Part shown: positions 1-11,999 of the stretch, one piece after another
How the letters are laid out: every line of letters starts with the position of its first letter
Numbering within the stretch: the stretch's first letter is position 1
Source of the DNA: Fomitopsis serialis
Taxonomy: Eukaryota > Basidiomycota > Agaricomycetes > Polyporales > Fomitopsidaceae
DNA: 64,000 bases
NCBI RefSeq assembly: GCF_022376445.1
Contig: NW_025954990.1
Location: 310,001 to 374,000 of the forward strand
Direction of reading: 5' to 3'
Position numbers and translations under genes: made by a program
The notes under the pieces: generated by a model
What the model was told of the DNA's origin: nothing
Seen by the model: only the letters and a program-made list of their open reading frames with translations
The model's database searches: none

Positions 1-2582
1 GCAGTGTCCTACTTCCTGCTCCCGAGCGTGTCCGAGGATCCCACGTTCCTCGCGACTCAGAAGGACGTCATGCCCGCCGGAGAAGGCATGATCGACGTCC
101 AACTCCTCGTCGTGAACCGCCATGACAAGAACATACCATGTGCAGTCGGCGAGGTCGGCGAGATCTACGTGCGCTCAGGCGGTCTGGCAGAGGAGTACTC
201 CGATCCTGAGGCGACCGCGGAGAAGTTCGTGACAAACTGGTTTGCAGCCGACTCTCCTTCACGGAAGGACACGATCAGCGAGCCCCCCTCGGGACAGCCT
301 GGCCCGGAGGCGCAGTTCTGGAAGGGCATACGCGACAGAATGTACCGCTCCGGCGACCTGGGACGCTACCTTCCACACGGTATCGTCGAGTGTACCGGCC
401 GCGCCGATGACCAGGTCAAGATCCGCGGCTTCCGTATCGAGCTGGGCGAGATCGACCTGTATCTCAGCCAACATCCGCTCATTCGGGAGAACGTCACTCT
501 CGTGCGAAGAGACAAGGACGAGGAGAAGGTACTCGTGAGCTACTTCGTACCTGTCGGCGGACCTGCACTGGACGAGTTCGCGAGCGACGTGCCCGAGGGT
601 GAGGACGAGAAGGGCGTAGTCACAGGTATGAGGAAGTACAGGAGGCTCATTAAGGACATCCGGGACTACCTCAAGAAGAAGCTCCCGAGTTACAGCGTCC
701 CCACTCGTGAGTTCTCTTTTGCATGCCGGTTTCCGCATTCTCACTGCTTTATCCAAGTGTTCGTCCCTCTGAAGCGTATGCCGCTGAACCCCAATGGCAA
801 GATCGACAAACCCGCACTCCCATTCCCCGACACAGCACAGGCTGCATCTGCGACTACCCAGACCGGTCCTGCCGCGTCTCCCACAGAAGAGGTCATTCGC
901 GCAATATGGGCACGCGTCTTGCCGAGCCCGCCTTCCCCCATACCTCTCGACGAGAGCTTCTTCGACGTCGGCGGCCACTCCATCCTCGCGACACGTCTCA
1001 TCTTCGAGGTCCGCAAGGCGTTCCTCGTCGAGGCGCCTCTTGGGTTGATCTTCGAGAAGCCAACGATCAGCGAGCTCGCTGCTGCCGTGGACGAGCTGCG
1101 CAACACTGAACTTGGCTTTGCACACGCTGATGGCGGCAAGAAACCCTCGACAGCGGAGACGTCTGCGCTCAAAGCGGCCCTGAAGCGCTCCGTGCAGCCC
1201 AAGAAGGCGGTCAGCTACAGCGAGGACTACGAGAGCCTGTTGTCGAAGCTCCGCCCGTCCTACTCGAGCGTGTCGGAAGACTACTCAGGCCGTCCACTGA
1301 CTGTGTTCCTGACCGGCGCCACCGGCTTCCTGGGGGCTTTCATTCTGCGCGACCTGCTTTCGCGGCCTGAACGGGTCAAGAAGGTCATTGCCCTCGTCCG
1401 GGCGTCTAATGCTGATCGGGCTCTCGAGCGCCTACGAGACGCTGCCAGTGGACGTGGTGTGTGGGACGAGGACTGGGTCAAGCAGTCGAGGCTAGAGGTC
1501 GTTAAAGGCGACCTTGATCAGGAGCTCTTCGGCCTGGGAGATGCGGCATGGAACCGCGTCGCCGGCGAGGCTGACGCCGTCGTGCACAACGGCGCGCTGG
1601 TGCACTGGGTGTACCCATACGAGCGACTCCGGCCTGCCAATGTTCTCGGCACGCTGACGGCGATGGAACTCGCTGCGACTGGCAAGCCGAAGCTCTATGT
1701 ATTCGTCTCGTCGACGTCGGCGGTCGACACGGAGCACTACGTCCGGCTGTCTGACTCGCTCTCGCAGGGAGAGGATAGTCTGGGAGGTGTACCGGAGAGC
1801 GACGATCTTGAAGGTGCGAGGACATCGCTCAAGACCGGGTACGGGCAGTCGAAGTGGGTTTCTGAGAAACTCCTGTTTGAGGCTGGTCGAAGAGGCCTGA
1901 AGGGACATATCGTGCGACCTGGTTATGTTGTCGGTGACTCCGAATCCGCAGGTAGGCAGGCTTGAGGCCTTCTTTTGCCACGTCACTAACGTGCTATCAC
2001 ACAGTGACCAATACCGATGACTTCATCTGGCGAATGGTCAAGGGGTGCATCCAACTTGGCCTCGTTCCTGACATGAACAATACCGTCAATATGGTGCCAG
2101 TAGACCATGTAGCCCGGTGTACGACACTGGCGACTCTTTCCCCTCTGCCAGCTCCTCGCGACGCGCTCAGCGTGCTCCACGTCGCCGCCTACCCCCAACC
2201 CACCTTCAACGACTTCCTGTCCTCTCTTTCGAAATATGGCTTCGCGACACAGCGCTGCGAATACCTGATCTGGCGGCGACAGCTCGAGAAGCACGTCATG
2301 GAGGTGCAAGACAACGCGCTCTTCCCGTTACTCCATTTCGTGCTGGACGACCTCCCGACGAGCACGAAGGCGCCCGAGCTGAACGATTCAAACATGCGCG
2401 CGCTGCTCGCCCCGCATGTGCGGAGCACGAGTCGCACAGTGGACGACGAGCTCATGGGCAAGTACCTGGCGTGGCTCATTGACGCGGGTTTCCTGCCGCC
2501 GCCGAGCAACCCGTCGCCAGAGAAGACACTCCCTCGTCTGGTCGGTGGTGTGACGCGGGCTGTCGGGCGTAGCGGAGTGTAG
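1..2582 (+). CDS. LYS2: L-2-aminoadipate reductase, C-terminal part (5' truncated by window edge)
   Basis: The enzyme adenylates alpha-aminoadipate, loads it on a phosphopantetheine arm and reduces it to the semialdehyde in the fungal lysine pathway. The window holds about the last 825 residues, read as 1-706, 758-1951 and 2005-2582. The end of the adenylation domain shows YRSGDLGRY, GRADDQVKIRGFRIELGEID and NPNGKID. The carrier domain has DVGGHSILATRL, whose Ser takes the phosphopantetheine. A reductase domain follows with the nucleotide-binding motif TGATGFLG and a Tyr-Lys pair in YGQSKW. Introns 707-757 (51 nt, so the frame stays open through it) and 1952-2004 (53 nt) restore family sequence across both joins: PTLFVPLKRM and SAVTNTDDFIW. 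The reading frame is intact to the TAG at 2580. Family members are about 1400 residues, so roughly 40 percent lies upstream of the window. Confidence 0.97.
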
Positions 2583-4067
2583 GTTCCGCACTCGCGGCCC
2601 TCCAAAACTCCGCGATCGCTAGGCACGTATCGAGAGCCATTCGTATGCTGCCTAGGTGTGTAGCACTAATGCAATCACGAGGAGACTGAAGCACCATTAG
2701 AACAGCGTCAGTGCGCGCACAATGTAGCTAATAATCTCTGTATCTCCTGTTGTCTTACAGTTGTACCTTACTGTTGAATGTCGCTTGTCAAGCCGCCAGC
2801 CAATGCGTGTCGCTTGTGTTCTCTGCTTCTCTGGAGGCCTGCTGGAGGCTAGCGGCCTCCGGGTTGGACCACCTCAAGACCATTTGCTCATCTCGACGTG
2901 ATAATCGAGATGTAGATTTCTATTGAAGTAAAGCGCGCTGGTCCTCTGAGCCACTGTCGACCGGAGCGCGCTACTGGATACTTAGTTACTAATAGCTGGC
3001 CCTAAGTGTGTATGTACTACGCCATGCACATCAGATCTAGAGGGTATACCTGGATACAAAAGTCTTGTCAGCATGCCCGCCCCTAGGTGCCTCCGAGTCC
3101 GACTCGGACAACTCACGCCCACTCCGATCTCCGCCTCGTAAAGCTATTGATATTGACAAGATACTAACTAGTACAAACGCGAATCCTTTTTCAAACACAT
3201 TGTGAACTGTGTCATATTCATGCCACCTGACAATCCTCTCTCGTGTCGCGATAAGTGTGGATTGTCGAAGTCTGCTCGGCAATTGACTACAGTACACCGG
3301 CGTTGACGTCGTTTCACGTAGCGCTCATTATATTAGTGACATACTTATTGATGATCTTCAGATCTTCAGGAACGACGTGGCGGGATTGAGTTCAACTGCC
3401 GCGATCGTGCCCATATATGGCAATAATAGATAAAAAGCGGAGTTGAGATTTCTGATCTTGGGTGGCGTTCCGTCACGCTCTGAGCGCCTTTCAGGTTACT
3501 TTCTTTTCACAGGTCGCAACAAGAGACGGTGAGCGTCGGGAAATTATGACCAGAATCATAGATGCGAATGTGAATATACTGTGAGGTTCACAGACGGAGC
3601 GCGCAAGGGATGAGGTCAGCCGAGGTAACTTACTAGTCACCAATGTCATTTTAAGGCGCGGAAAGATTCACTGATTTCTATTCCTCCAATACGCCACGCA
3701 TTTAAGCCTGCAAAGTGCGCATCCACTTCGGGCACGAAGCCAAGAACACTGCGAACTCCCCGGATCATTTGACGGGACGGACGCAGCGGAAGTCAAGTTC
3801 TGTTTGCGCTGTAGGGCGATCGATTCGCTCGAGTCCTTCCTTGATCTCGCCTCGGCTGCTCAGCCTGCTTCGTTTTGACGCTGCGCAACCGCTCCTCTCA
3901 GAAGCTCTGCTCGCCAAGTCTGACAGTTGACTCAATTGGTGTGTGCCACTGTGCCATCGCGATCGTAAGTACTGTACGTCCTGGACTCCTAGCCGACGTC
4001 GACACCTTGTTCCCAGTTTGTACTCAGCGACCCATCTGTCCGCAGGTGGTCTCTCGCTTTGAGGTAT
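2583..4067. other. Intergenic stretch, no gene seen
   Basis: About 1.5 kb between LYS2 and the zinc-finger gene. It is AT-richer than the genes, with frequent stops in all frames. No frame over about 90 codons has family-like sequence. The last few hundred bases probably hold the promoter and 5' leader of the zinc-finger gene. Confidence 0.6.
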
Positions 4068-5373
4068 ATGGGGAGGATGAAGCGCCGCTGCTGCACCCCA
4101 ACCCGCCGTCCAGTTCGTCTTCACTCGGCTCGTCGACATTCAATTATTGTACCACCACAGGTATGTTTTTTTTCTGTCGGACGGCTTGGGAAACGGCTCA
4201 CAAGGTCTGCCCATGCTCAAGCACACTAGCTATACATCGTCGGATGGACAGCGCTATCTCTGCAGAGCGTCTTCTTGAGGTGGGCCCGTGCAGGACACAT
4301 TTATCCCGTCTCTGGAAGCGATTTCCGAGCAACCCCTTTGGGTTGCATGCGGAGACCTTCCACAATGGCAGGGATTGTACCCCGACATGAGCACCGCAGC
4401 CCCGGAGCATGCAGTAGGATGGTACGAGCCGGTGAGTACACGACTTCGCGCCCTCTTTCATTCGACATTGACTGTTAAGAGTCTGGTGCTATATGGGAGT
4501 CAGCATTTTCGTACTCGCCAGCAACAAATGTGACGAACACCCAAGAGACACATGCGGTCTGGACTGACGCACCCTCCTTCGACACACCTTCTTTCTACAC
4601 ACCCTCTGTTGACAACCCTTCCTACACAACTCCCTTCGACCCACGCTGCTTCGACCACATCATGATGTCTCTGCCTGGTACCTCAGTGAGTCCTCGTTCT
4701 GTATACCTAGACCACTGCGGCATCAGTGACGCATGGTTCATCTCACAGGGCGTACAAGGGATACCCGACACGGGTCTTCCGATCCTTCCGCAGCAACTTG
4801 GCACAGCGCAAAACGACGCCGGCCGCCAACACTGGATGCAGCACGGAGAAACCCGTCCTCCCGAACCTCCCGCTGGTGACTGGCCTCCACTGCCAGGGCC
4901 GAGCAGCCTCGATCGATCGGTAACGCTGTACCATCCTCGGGCTGTGCCAGCGCCAGCTCAATCTGGCGGGAATCTCGGTAAGTTACAGCAAGCGCAGCCG
5001 AATGCCAGCGCAAGCTCGATCGCGCCGGCGGCCTCCCTGACGCGGACGCCTCGGAACGAGTCGGAGGCGGTGTACATACGTGACGTGTAAGTGGGACGGG
5101 TGTCGCGCCCACGTCGACGCCACGAAGGGCGCAGTCAAGGCGCATCTTCAGGAGGCGCACCACGCCGACTTTCCGGCATACTCCAGGGCGAAGGACCACG
5201 GGGCGAAGAGCTGCTGCAAGTGGGAGAGGTGCACGCGCAGGCCGATGAGCAACCTCTGGCGGCATGTGTTTGAGATCCATGCGCGCGTCGCGACGACGGT
5301 GCGGTGCGAGAAGTGCATGACGAGGTTTACGCGGGCGGAGTCGCTGCGCAGGCATCTCCACAACTGGGGATGA
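4068..5373 (+). CDS. C2H2 zinc-finger protein, probable transcription factor (start and one exon join uncertain)
   Basis: The C-terminal part, 5080-5373, contains two to three zinc-finger-like units. The first is CKWDGC with a distal H-x4-H. The second is CKWERC with HVFEIH. The last is CEKCMTRF with RRHLH. Upstream exons encode a Pro/Ser/Thr-rich low-complexity region with repeats such as SFDTPSFYTPS, typical of fungal regulators. Visible introns are 4161 to about 4293, 4432-4481 (joining WYEP to SGAIWESAF) and 4686-4748 (63 nt, in frame). A further intron probably starts at 4978 (GTAAGT), but no AG tested puts the upstream frame into the finger frame, so that join stays open. The ATG at 4068 is one option. 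The finger unit is clear; full gene structure is not. Target genes are unknown. Confidence 0.7.
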
Positions 5374-6006
5374 CGAACTTAACGCATGAATATTGTGAGT
5401 AGACAACATGATGTGACGTGGTCCAGGTACTCACAACGTCGTTGGGTCTAGGATGATTGTACTCGGACTGTTTCAAAAAACCAGGCTGTACTTGCTTGAC
5501 TTATGTCTACTTTCTAGTAACCTTACTGTACGCGCTGGTGAGCTGCCGCTTTCTGATCGCTTTGTGACTGCTTTGTTCTATGTACTTTCAATGTATCTGC
5601 CGTTCATACCCTATTTACGAGACTACTTATGCAATGTCATCCATGTCAATTCGCGCATCGACTTCAACTTGTCTTTACTGGTGGAACTAGTACGCACCGT
5701 AATGTCTTGCACGAAGTGTGGTCTGTCAAGCATGCATGACAGCTGTTTTCTATAGACGGCCCGTTCGTGCAGATGCAGGAGATCGAATACTTGTTGAATA
5801 TCCAGCCAACACGTCAGCGGATTGGTTACTACCGATCCGTTTTGTTGGTCGTTGGTAAGCGCTAAGCGGTGGTTAGATCAAACCTTACAGCAAGGATAAC
5901 GTTCACCAGCAGCTCCCGTCCTCTCGCGGGTTCCCCTGTGCGTAAATTCACCGAATAGTCCACTAGTCACTGGTTGCTCACGTACGTTGGGACGACTCGG
6001 AGACAG
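5374..6006. other. Intergenic stretch upstream of an F-box gene
   Basis: No convincing gene. A 100-codon open frame (5453-5755) exists, and its last 30 codons resemble an open frame on the minus strand near 63.4 kb. The likeness is better explained by the duplicated block noted at 5660-5790 than by a gene. The remainder should include the promoter of the F-box gene starting at 6007. Confidence 0.5.
5660..5790 (+). repeat. Duplicated block upstream of an F-box copy; inverted partner at 63280-63405
   Basis: Shared stretches include GTGGAACTAGTACGCAC against GTGCGTACCAGTTCCAC on the other strand, and TCTATAGACGGCCCG against TCTATAGAAGACGGCC, with TCGTGCAGATGCAGGAG against CTCCAGCATCTGCACGA. Both copies lie upstream of the closely related inverted F-box genes 6007-7680 and 62477-60860, so the duplication took in the 5' flank. 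Confidence 0.7.
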
Positions 6007-7680
6007 ATGAGGCAGGAAATCATCGCCCTTCCCGTTGGTTCGTCCCTCCGAGTCACTGGTCATGGGGCAAGCATTGCCGACGCGTCGTCCAGGCTCATAC
6101 CTGCCGGTGCCCACTCATTCATTACCGCCCGTGTATTGGATGCAGGTCATGCTTACGAAACAGCGAAGACGAAGTGGTTGAAGAAGGCAACAGACGGGAA
6201 GAAAAATACTTGGCAGACTATGAAGAGAGCGCTGAACGGAATCAAGACGAGGATATCGTCGAAGTCCTTGCCGTTGCACATTTCAGATCGCATTCCTCTC
6301 GAAGTGTTTGAAGTCATCATTGACTATATGCCCATATCTACCTTGCTGAATGCCGTGTTGGTCTGTCACGCCTGGCATTCCCGAGCCAGTCGCCACCTCT
6401 ATTCAACAGTCGTGATCAAGTCGCGCACGCAGTACGACCTGCTGGTCGAGCAGTCCCGCACGTCGCCTCGCGTCAAGCAATGGCTTGCGACCACCCGCGA
6501 CCTCGTGGTACTTTGTTCCTACAACTCAAAACGAGAAGGGATCTCCTTTCTCAATTCCCTGCCTCTCGTCTTCGCCCACACATTACCTGCTCTCCGAGTA
6601 CTCGACATCCGTCGCATGCTGTGTTACAACATGCACCCGACGTTCTATCATGCCCTCCGTCACTTCACCCACATCATGTCGCTGCGCTTAGACGATGCTG
6701 TGCTGGGGAACGTTGCGCAGCTGCGGCGGATCGTCTGTGCGTTTCCGCACCTCGAAGACCTTGCCTTAGACCGAGTGACTTTCAGACAGCCACATTACGC
6801 CGTGGCCTCGCCACCCCGCCATCGGCTAGACACTTCATTCCCACCTGAATCCAACATAGTACGACTCAAAGCCCTTACAATTTCTGCTCATCCAAATGCC
6901 GGTCCAGAATCCTTCATAAGCCAAGCCGGCTGGCTCGTGTCCTCTGTATCGTGTGTGTCCCTCCGCGATTTGGCTGTATGCGTCTTGTGTAAGGACGATC
7001 TCAATCTTGAACTCGCTTGTGAGCAAGTCAATCGACTCCTCGAGGCAAGCGGGCCGTCTTTGATATCCTTTCATCGGATATATGACTTTTGGCATGGTCA
7101 GAGCTCACTCGAACTCACGCGGGCAATCACTAACACAAAGACAATCCACAGGTTATCCCCTGGGCAGATTCAGCCTTGTCCACAACACGTCCCTGCAAAA
7201 CCTGAAACTCGACTTGAATATCCACGTCGACAGGCCAGACGGTAACTGGCGAGCGGTGGCGGCCGAGCTGGGTGCTACCCTCTCCACGATCCGGAGTTCC
7301 CAGGTCGAGCACATCAGTGTCAATACCACGATCTACTTTGCGCTCGGCCGCTTGCCAACAGACGGGGAGGCTGTATCCTATCAAACGGGGAGCTCGAGGC
7401 CGACATACGCGGTATGCACGACGTCATGGTTCTGCCGTACTTCGGAGGGCTGAAGGATGTCAGTGTCAAGGTGAAGATCTGGCAAGACAGGAGACGTAGC
7501 GCGGAGTGGGCGGACGACGTCGCGCGAGCGATCGTTCCTGTGTTCCGTCAGTTGCTTAGGCCGTGGCACAAGCGCGGTCTAGTCGACATCTCTTGTACGA
7601 CTTGGAGCGAGCTGATTACAGTGTTGCCCACGATGGTGCATGCGGCGCGTGGCTTCCAAGCCAGTGATTCTGTACGCTGA
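6007..7680 (+). pseudogene. F-box/LRR-like protein, copy A, one frameshift in exon 2
   Basis: By family analogy this would be a substrate-recognition subunit of an SCF ubiquitin ligase, binding Skp1 through the F-box. Exon 1 is 6007-7096, the intron 7097-7151 (55 nt), exon 2 7152-7680. The F-box begins at about residue 95 (SDRIPLEVFEVIIDYMP) and leucine-rich segments such as LPALRVLDIRRML follow. The ATG at 6007 was chosen because the protein then aligns from its first residue with the inverted paralog at 62477. In exon 2 the frame breaks near 7370: the paralog reads GAG GAC TGC ATC where this copy lacks one base. Beyond the break the next frame continues MHDVMVLPYF to PWHKRGLVDIS. The exon lengths sum to one base short of a multiple of three. 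The last residues (AARGFQASDSVR) do not match the paralog; they come from a flanking repeat. Confidence 0.85.
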
Positions 7681-8331
7681 GAACGCGACATCCCGGGTCC
7701 GAAGATGAGCAATACGTACCAGGCGAGGACGTACGATCACTCACAACATCTTGTCGAGGCTTACTCGTTCGCGACATAGGTATTTAGTCTTGCGGATTAC
7801 TGCTGAACCTGGTGATATCAAACACATTCAAGGGCCCAACCGAGCGCGCGTGAACAGGCGTGAACACGCCGCATAGGTGGATCGCGGCGCCATCGTAGTG
7901 TATAGTGTTTCCGGTGTTGAGGACAAGTGGGCCATTAGCAAGGATGTACGGGCGTCCAACAGCTTGGACGATGTAGACTGTTGGATATAACCAACGTACC
8001 TGTCGACACGGTCCACGTCCGAACAAAACTTGAGCTTGCTACAGCGCAAATTGATACACTGATCTTACCAACAACGGCCCGACATCAACCTATCGAATAC
8101 GTGAAAAGGCCGACGAGAAGGAGGAGGATATCTGAGACACCTGGACTAAACACCGGTGAGCGTGAGGTCGAAGAATCTATACGATTGTGTCGACGTTGCA
8201 GCAGTCGATGAAGTGAGATATACAAGACACAGATCGATCCTGTTCCAAGTCGGAGCATCTTGAGTCAGCGTCTGGTGGGAAGACCGAGACCAAGTGAAAT
8301 ACGCACTGAAGCCGGCCCCACGACGGACTCA
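7681..8331 (-). repeat. 3'-flank block shared by three F-box copies (copy 1)
   Basis: Similar sequence lies just 3' of the F-box genes 24757-23120 (block 22316-22880) and 53392-54872 (block 55200-55980). Landmarks are GGCTTCCAAGCCAGTGA followed by a CTGTACGCTGA-like string, and TCAAGGGCCCA(T/A)CCGAGCG. On the minus strand 8026-7784 stays open for 80 codons (GRPYILANGPLVLNTGN and onward), but the reading is not conserved as one frame in the other copies. It is probably a decayed gene or shared 3' flank carried along with each duplication. Confidence 0.6.
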
Positions 8332-9952
8332 TCAGGTGGTAATGATGGCTAGTATGCCACGATCATGCCATGGCATGAACAATCGCCGTAACGAAGAAGC
8401 CATCGCGCTGGCGAAGTCGTCCACTGACTTCTTGCTATGGCGATCGGGATTATACACAACCTCCATCTCAACCTTGACGTCCCTCAATGCCTCGAAGTAA
8501 GGCCGGACCATGACATCGTGCAGGCTGCGCAACTCTGAGTCCAGCTGCTTCCAGTCTTGGCCGAAGTTGTCCTCGTTCGGAGGGTCGAACAGCTGGAACT
8601 TGAAGTGGACTGCGATATGCTCGAGCTGGTAACTCCGGACTGTGGAAAAGGCTCCACGAAGTTCGCTCGCTGCACACGCCCAGTCCGAGTCTTCTGTGGG
8701 CCCGTAGGGGTTGAAATTCAGCCCTAACGTCAATTGACGCAAGGCCGTATTGTGCACTAGTGTCCAAGGAGAACGATCTTTGAGATGCTCGAATATTAGC
8801 GATGATCAACTCAGTAAGAGAATCTGGGAGAGACTACTTACCACGGAGTTCCAGATGACTTTGACAATGGAAGGAGGTCAGAGACTGCGCCGAGACCTCG
8901 AGGAGCCGGTTGACCGGCTCAGTGGCAAGGACCGTCTCACCGTCGAAGAACGTCACCAGTTCGATCAGAGAGCTGCAGATCCCAGAGCATGCAAGCCAAT
9001 AGGCTATTCGTCCGAATGCCTTTATGTGTCTGTTGTCGTTCGCTTCGACCCGGAGTCGCTTGAGCCGAATGTTGCAGGGGCCCCGGAAAGGGTCATCTTG
9101 GAACCTAGCACCAGCAGAGTCTGGTAGCTGTGGCTGGCTGAGTGATAGATTGTCCAGAACAAGCTCCTCCAGAGACATAACCGCATGGACGATCCGTCGC
9201 AACTGGGCAATGTTGCTCAGTTCGATATGATGCAGACGTAATGCCGTGATGTGCTGGAACTGACGCAGGGCACGGTGGAAAGTCGGATGCATATTAGGGC
9301 GCAGAATCCAACGAATGTCGAGCACCTGCAGGGAAGGACATGCATGGCCGAAGACCAGAGGGAAGGCGTCCAGGAAGGGGATACCTGCACGGAACCAGGG
9401 CTGTCCTCGTGTGTCGTAGCCGAGCACTACTTTGTGTGTGGACTGTAGCCATCGCTGGACACGGGACGACGTGCGTAGCTGCTCCACCAACAAGTCGTAC
9501 CTCGCGCGCCTTGCGATGACGATGGTGTGATAGAGCTGGAAAGTGGCGCGAGGATACCATGCTCGGGAAACCAATGAGGCATTGGGCAGCGTAGACCGGT
9601 CCATGTGCTCGATAATTTTCTCGTAGATCTCGATAGGAATGCGATCGGATATGTCGGTGGCGAGTGGTTCAAGTCCATCGTCCGTAGCATAGCTTTCGTA
9701 TTCGATTTCACTTTCGCCTTCGTCTCGCGCAACATCGCCTTCGCCTCGCACAGTGTGGTCTTCGCCTCGTGCAACACCACGTCCGTTGCTTGTGGCTTCA
9801 TCAGCATCCTTGTCGCGCGCTGTGGTCTTGATGCAGAGAAGGGCACTTAGCCGAGCCCGTAAGGCCCGTAGGAGGGATCTAGGCACAGCGGCGATTTCGC
9901 TTGTTTCGGGGCTCGAGGTCGACCTGCCGACGGAAAGAACAATGTGTTGCAT
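8332..9952 (-). CDS. F-box/LRR-like protein, copy B, apparently intact
   Basis: Exon 1 is 9952-8842 and exon 2 8777-8332, with a GTAAGT donor at 8841 and the acceptor ending at 8778. The joined frame is 518 codons with no break. Residues 44-90 form an acidic, weakly repetitive linker (VARGEDHTVRGEGDVARDEG). The F-box spans about 101-145 (SDRIPIEIYEKIIEHMDRS, then LVSRAWYPRA). Leucine-rich repeats follow (LQVLDIRWIL, LEELVLDNLSL). Exon 2 starts at HNTALRQLTL and ends RRLFMPWHDRGILAIITT. This is the best reference copy for the palindrome-promoter subgroup. A Skp1-binding role is inferred from the F-box; the substrate is unknown. Confidence 0.88.
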
Positions 9953-10087
9953 GACCTGCCATAGCCCGCATTGTGGTGTAAGTGTACTGAAGCCTCGGAC
10001 AAGATGTACGTACTAACGTGAGAGGTCGCCCGGGGATACAGGTGCTTGAGGGGGGCGTCAGGTTAAGCAGCTGGCGTACTTTGCAGT

Positions 10088-10110
10088 AAGGTTTGACTCA
10101 ACCAAACCTT
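10088..10110 (-). promoter_or_regulatory. Promoter palindrome of the F-box subgroup, copy 1
   Basis: AAGGTTTG at 10088-10095 and its exact reverse complement CAAACCTT at 10103-10110 are separated by 7 bases. The element lies 136 bp upstream of the ATG of the F-box gene starting at 9952. The same arrangement recurs at 24894, 30250 and 53224, each time upstream of a related gene. Probably a binding site for a dimeric regulator. Confidence 0.75.
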
Positions 10111-10214
10111 GTACGACTCCCACTGTCATCTCGTATACAGGCACTGCCCCATGCGGGCTATACCGAGCCGCTCAGAGTCAGATGCGCGCGCCAAGTAAAC
10201 AAGTTCTGCGGCGG

Positions 10215-10290
10215 CCTTCCTCGGGACTCGTTGCTATGTTTCGTCAGATGTTCAAGCCGTGGCGTGAACGCGGCATTTTTTCAGTTGGTA
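10215..10290 (+). pseudogene. F-box family 3'-end fragment
   Basis: Translates to LVAMFRQMFKPWRERGIFSV, which matches the family C-terminus (LRRLFMPWHDRGILAI). No upstream exon remains. It lies head-to-head with copy B, just beyond the shared promoter, as a similar scrap does near 30.5 kb. Confidence 0.7.
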
Positions 10291-11931
10291 CCACGGATAA
10301 ACATCGACTCACCAACCCAGCCGGTTGTATTCACAGATGCTTAGTGTTTCCCCTGCAGATATCGATGTTGCAGGGAGAGGCGAGACGTCCGAGATAGGAA
10401 ATCCGACGAAACCACGACACGGACTGTTTCCTCGTGGCATTGTGACGGCGCATAGTGAGATTGTGGTCTGACAGTGGCGAACAGTCAGACGAAGACCCAT
10501 TGCCAGTGACAGCGACGACGTACCAATCATGGATCCAACCGAATCGCAAGAATCAGATAGTCGTATTCTAGACGCACTTCGAGCTCCCAACGCGCGAGCC
10601 ATGGTATCGATACACAGGCGGAGTTGTTCGGCCTGTAAAGTCAACATTCAGCTCCTCGTCAAGACGTTCGAGGTGCCACGCTGTGAGTTTAGGACCTCCG
10701 TGTCAGCTTGCCGACGTTATTTCGCGTGTGGTTGCTTGAGTATCCATGTATTTGCAGGTGGGCATCGTCTCATAGACCGCGGTGAACAACGGCTAGAGCA
10801 TATACGCGTGCACTGTCGGTTTAAGGAGTGTACGCATCGGTACAAGTGAAGCGCATAAGAGTAGGCCGCGTGGCCTGAACAGTACCCCCGAACATTATGA
10901 CTGCAAGTGTCCTCCACGGCGAGGAGGTCAGCCGGACAGACTACCGCGAGCCTGAGCACGACGGAAAGACGAAGCCGCACGCATACATAGCACAACGTGA
11001 GCGGCGTAATAAGTAACCAGGCGATTGCATCCGTTCGGAGCAGTCTGTGTTGGCCAGTTGACCGTCCTCGAGAAAGAGGCCCCGTATCTAACACAACATA
11101 CTTCACAGTCAGTGCACAGATGAGGGACTTTAAGCTAGGATCAACGCCACGTCGAGAAACGCGTCGTCCGAGCCGAAGCTCTAGGTTACGCAGCACTAGT
11201 ACTGCGGTGCATTCCGAGACTCAGTTCTAGAGGTAACCATGCTAGGCCAGAGATATGCAACATAGATAGATTCAAGTCCGCCAAGCTGGCCCACTTCATC
11301 ATGAGCAATCCAGGACGAGGCCGATTCGCTGAGTCACTGACTGATAACTGTCCCAGGAAACCGTGGCCAACAGAACGAGACTCACAGACGCAGTCCCCGC
11401 AGCCGCTATCAAACCATGGGGTAGAGTACGGAGTGGTCAACAGGAGGCCGTCATCCACCACAACGGCTAGTCTGTATATCGTGACCGACGAGTATCGAAG
11501 GGATATTAGCCCACCGAGGATTCCATTCGTAGATATTCAGCTACGAGACGTGGCTCTCGGAACGAGACACTCTGCGAATCGGGTCCAGGCGGCGTGTTCA
11601 GACGGACTGGTGCCCGTAGAGCACGACGTGCTTGTGAGACGTCCAGTAGCTAGGTATAACCACAAGAGCAGGTGAAGATGGGCGTCGGAAACAACCAGAG
11701 CGACGCAGCCGGAGCCTAGCAAGCCGACAAGTTGGCAAGTCGTTCTGAATCCCAGGCCAGCGACTTGCCGACAATCCTTCATGCCACCTGAGCTTGAAGC
11801 CTCGCACAGAATGCGAGCATCGAAAAGCATGAATTAGAGAGAGATAATGTTGCAAATGGCGAGACGGGACTCGAGGAACAGGAGGCTGGAGGCTGCTGGA
11901 GGAGGAGAACGACTCGGAGAAACGAACGCGT

Positions 11932-11979
11932 CCAGTCGTCACGCATCCCAGTCGTCACGCATCCCAGTCGTCACGCATC
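11932..11979. repeat. Short tandem repeat, three 16-bp units
   Basis: Three consecutive 16-bp units of CCAGTCGTCACGCATC, followed by a partial, diverged CATCATGCGTCACGG. It lies in gene-poor DNA. Confidence 0.85.
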
Positions 11980-11999
11980 ATGCGTCACGGGGATGCACG

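Noticed and set aside
259..1125. 288-codon minus-strand frame
   Set aside because: Lies entirely inside LYS2 coding sequence with conserved motifs on the plus strand.
4738..5409. 223-codon minus-strand frame
   Set aside because: Antisense to the zinc-finger exons; Arg/Pro/Ala-rich product without features.
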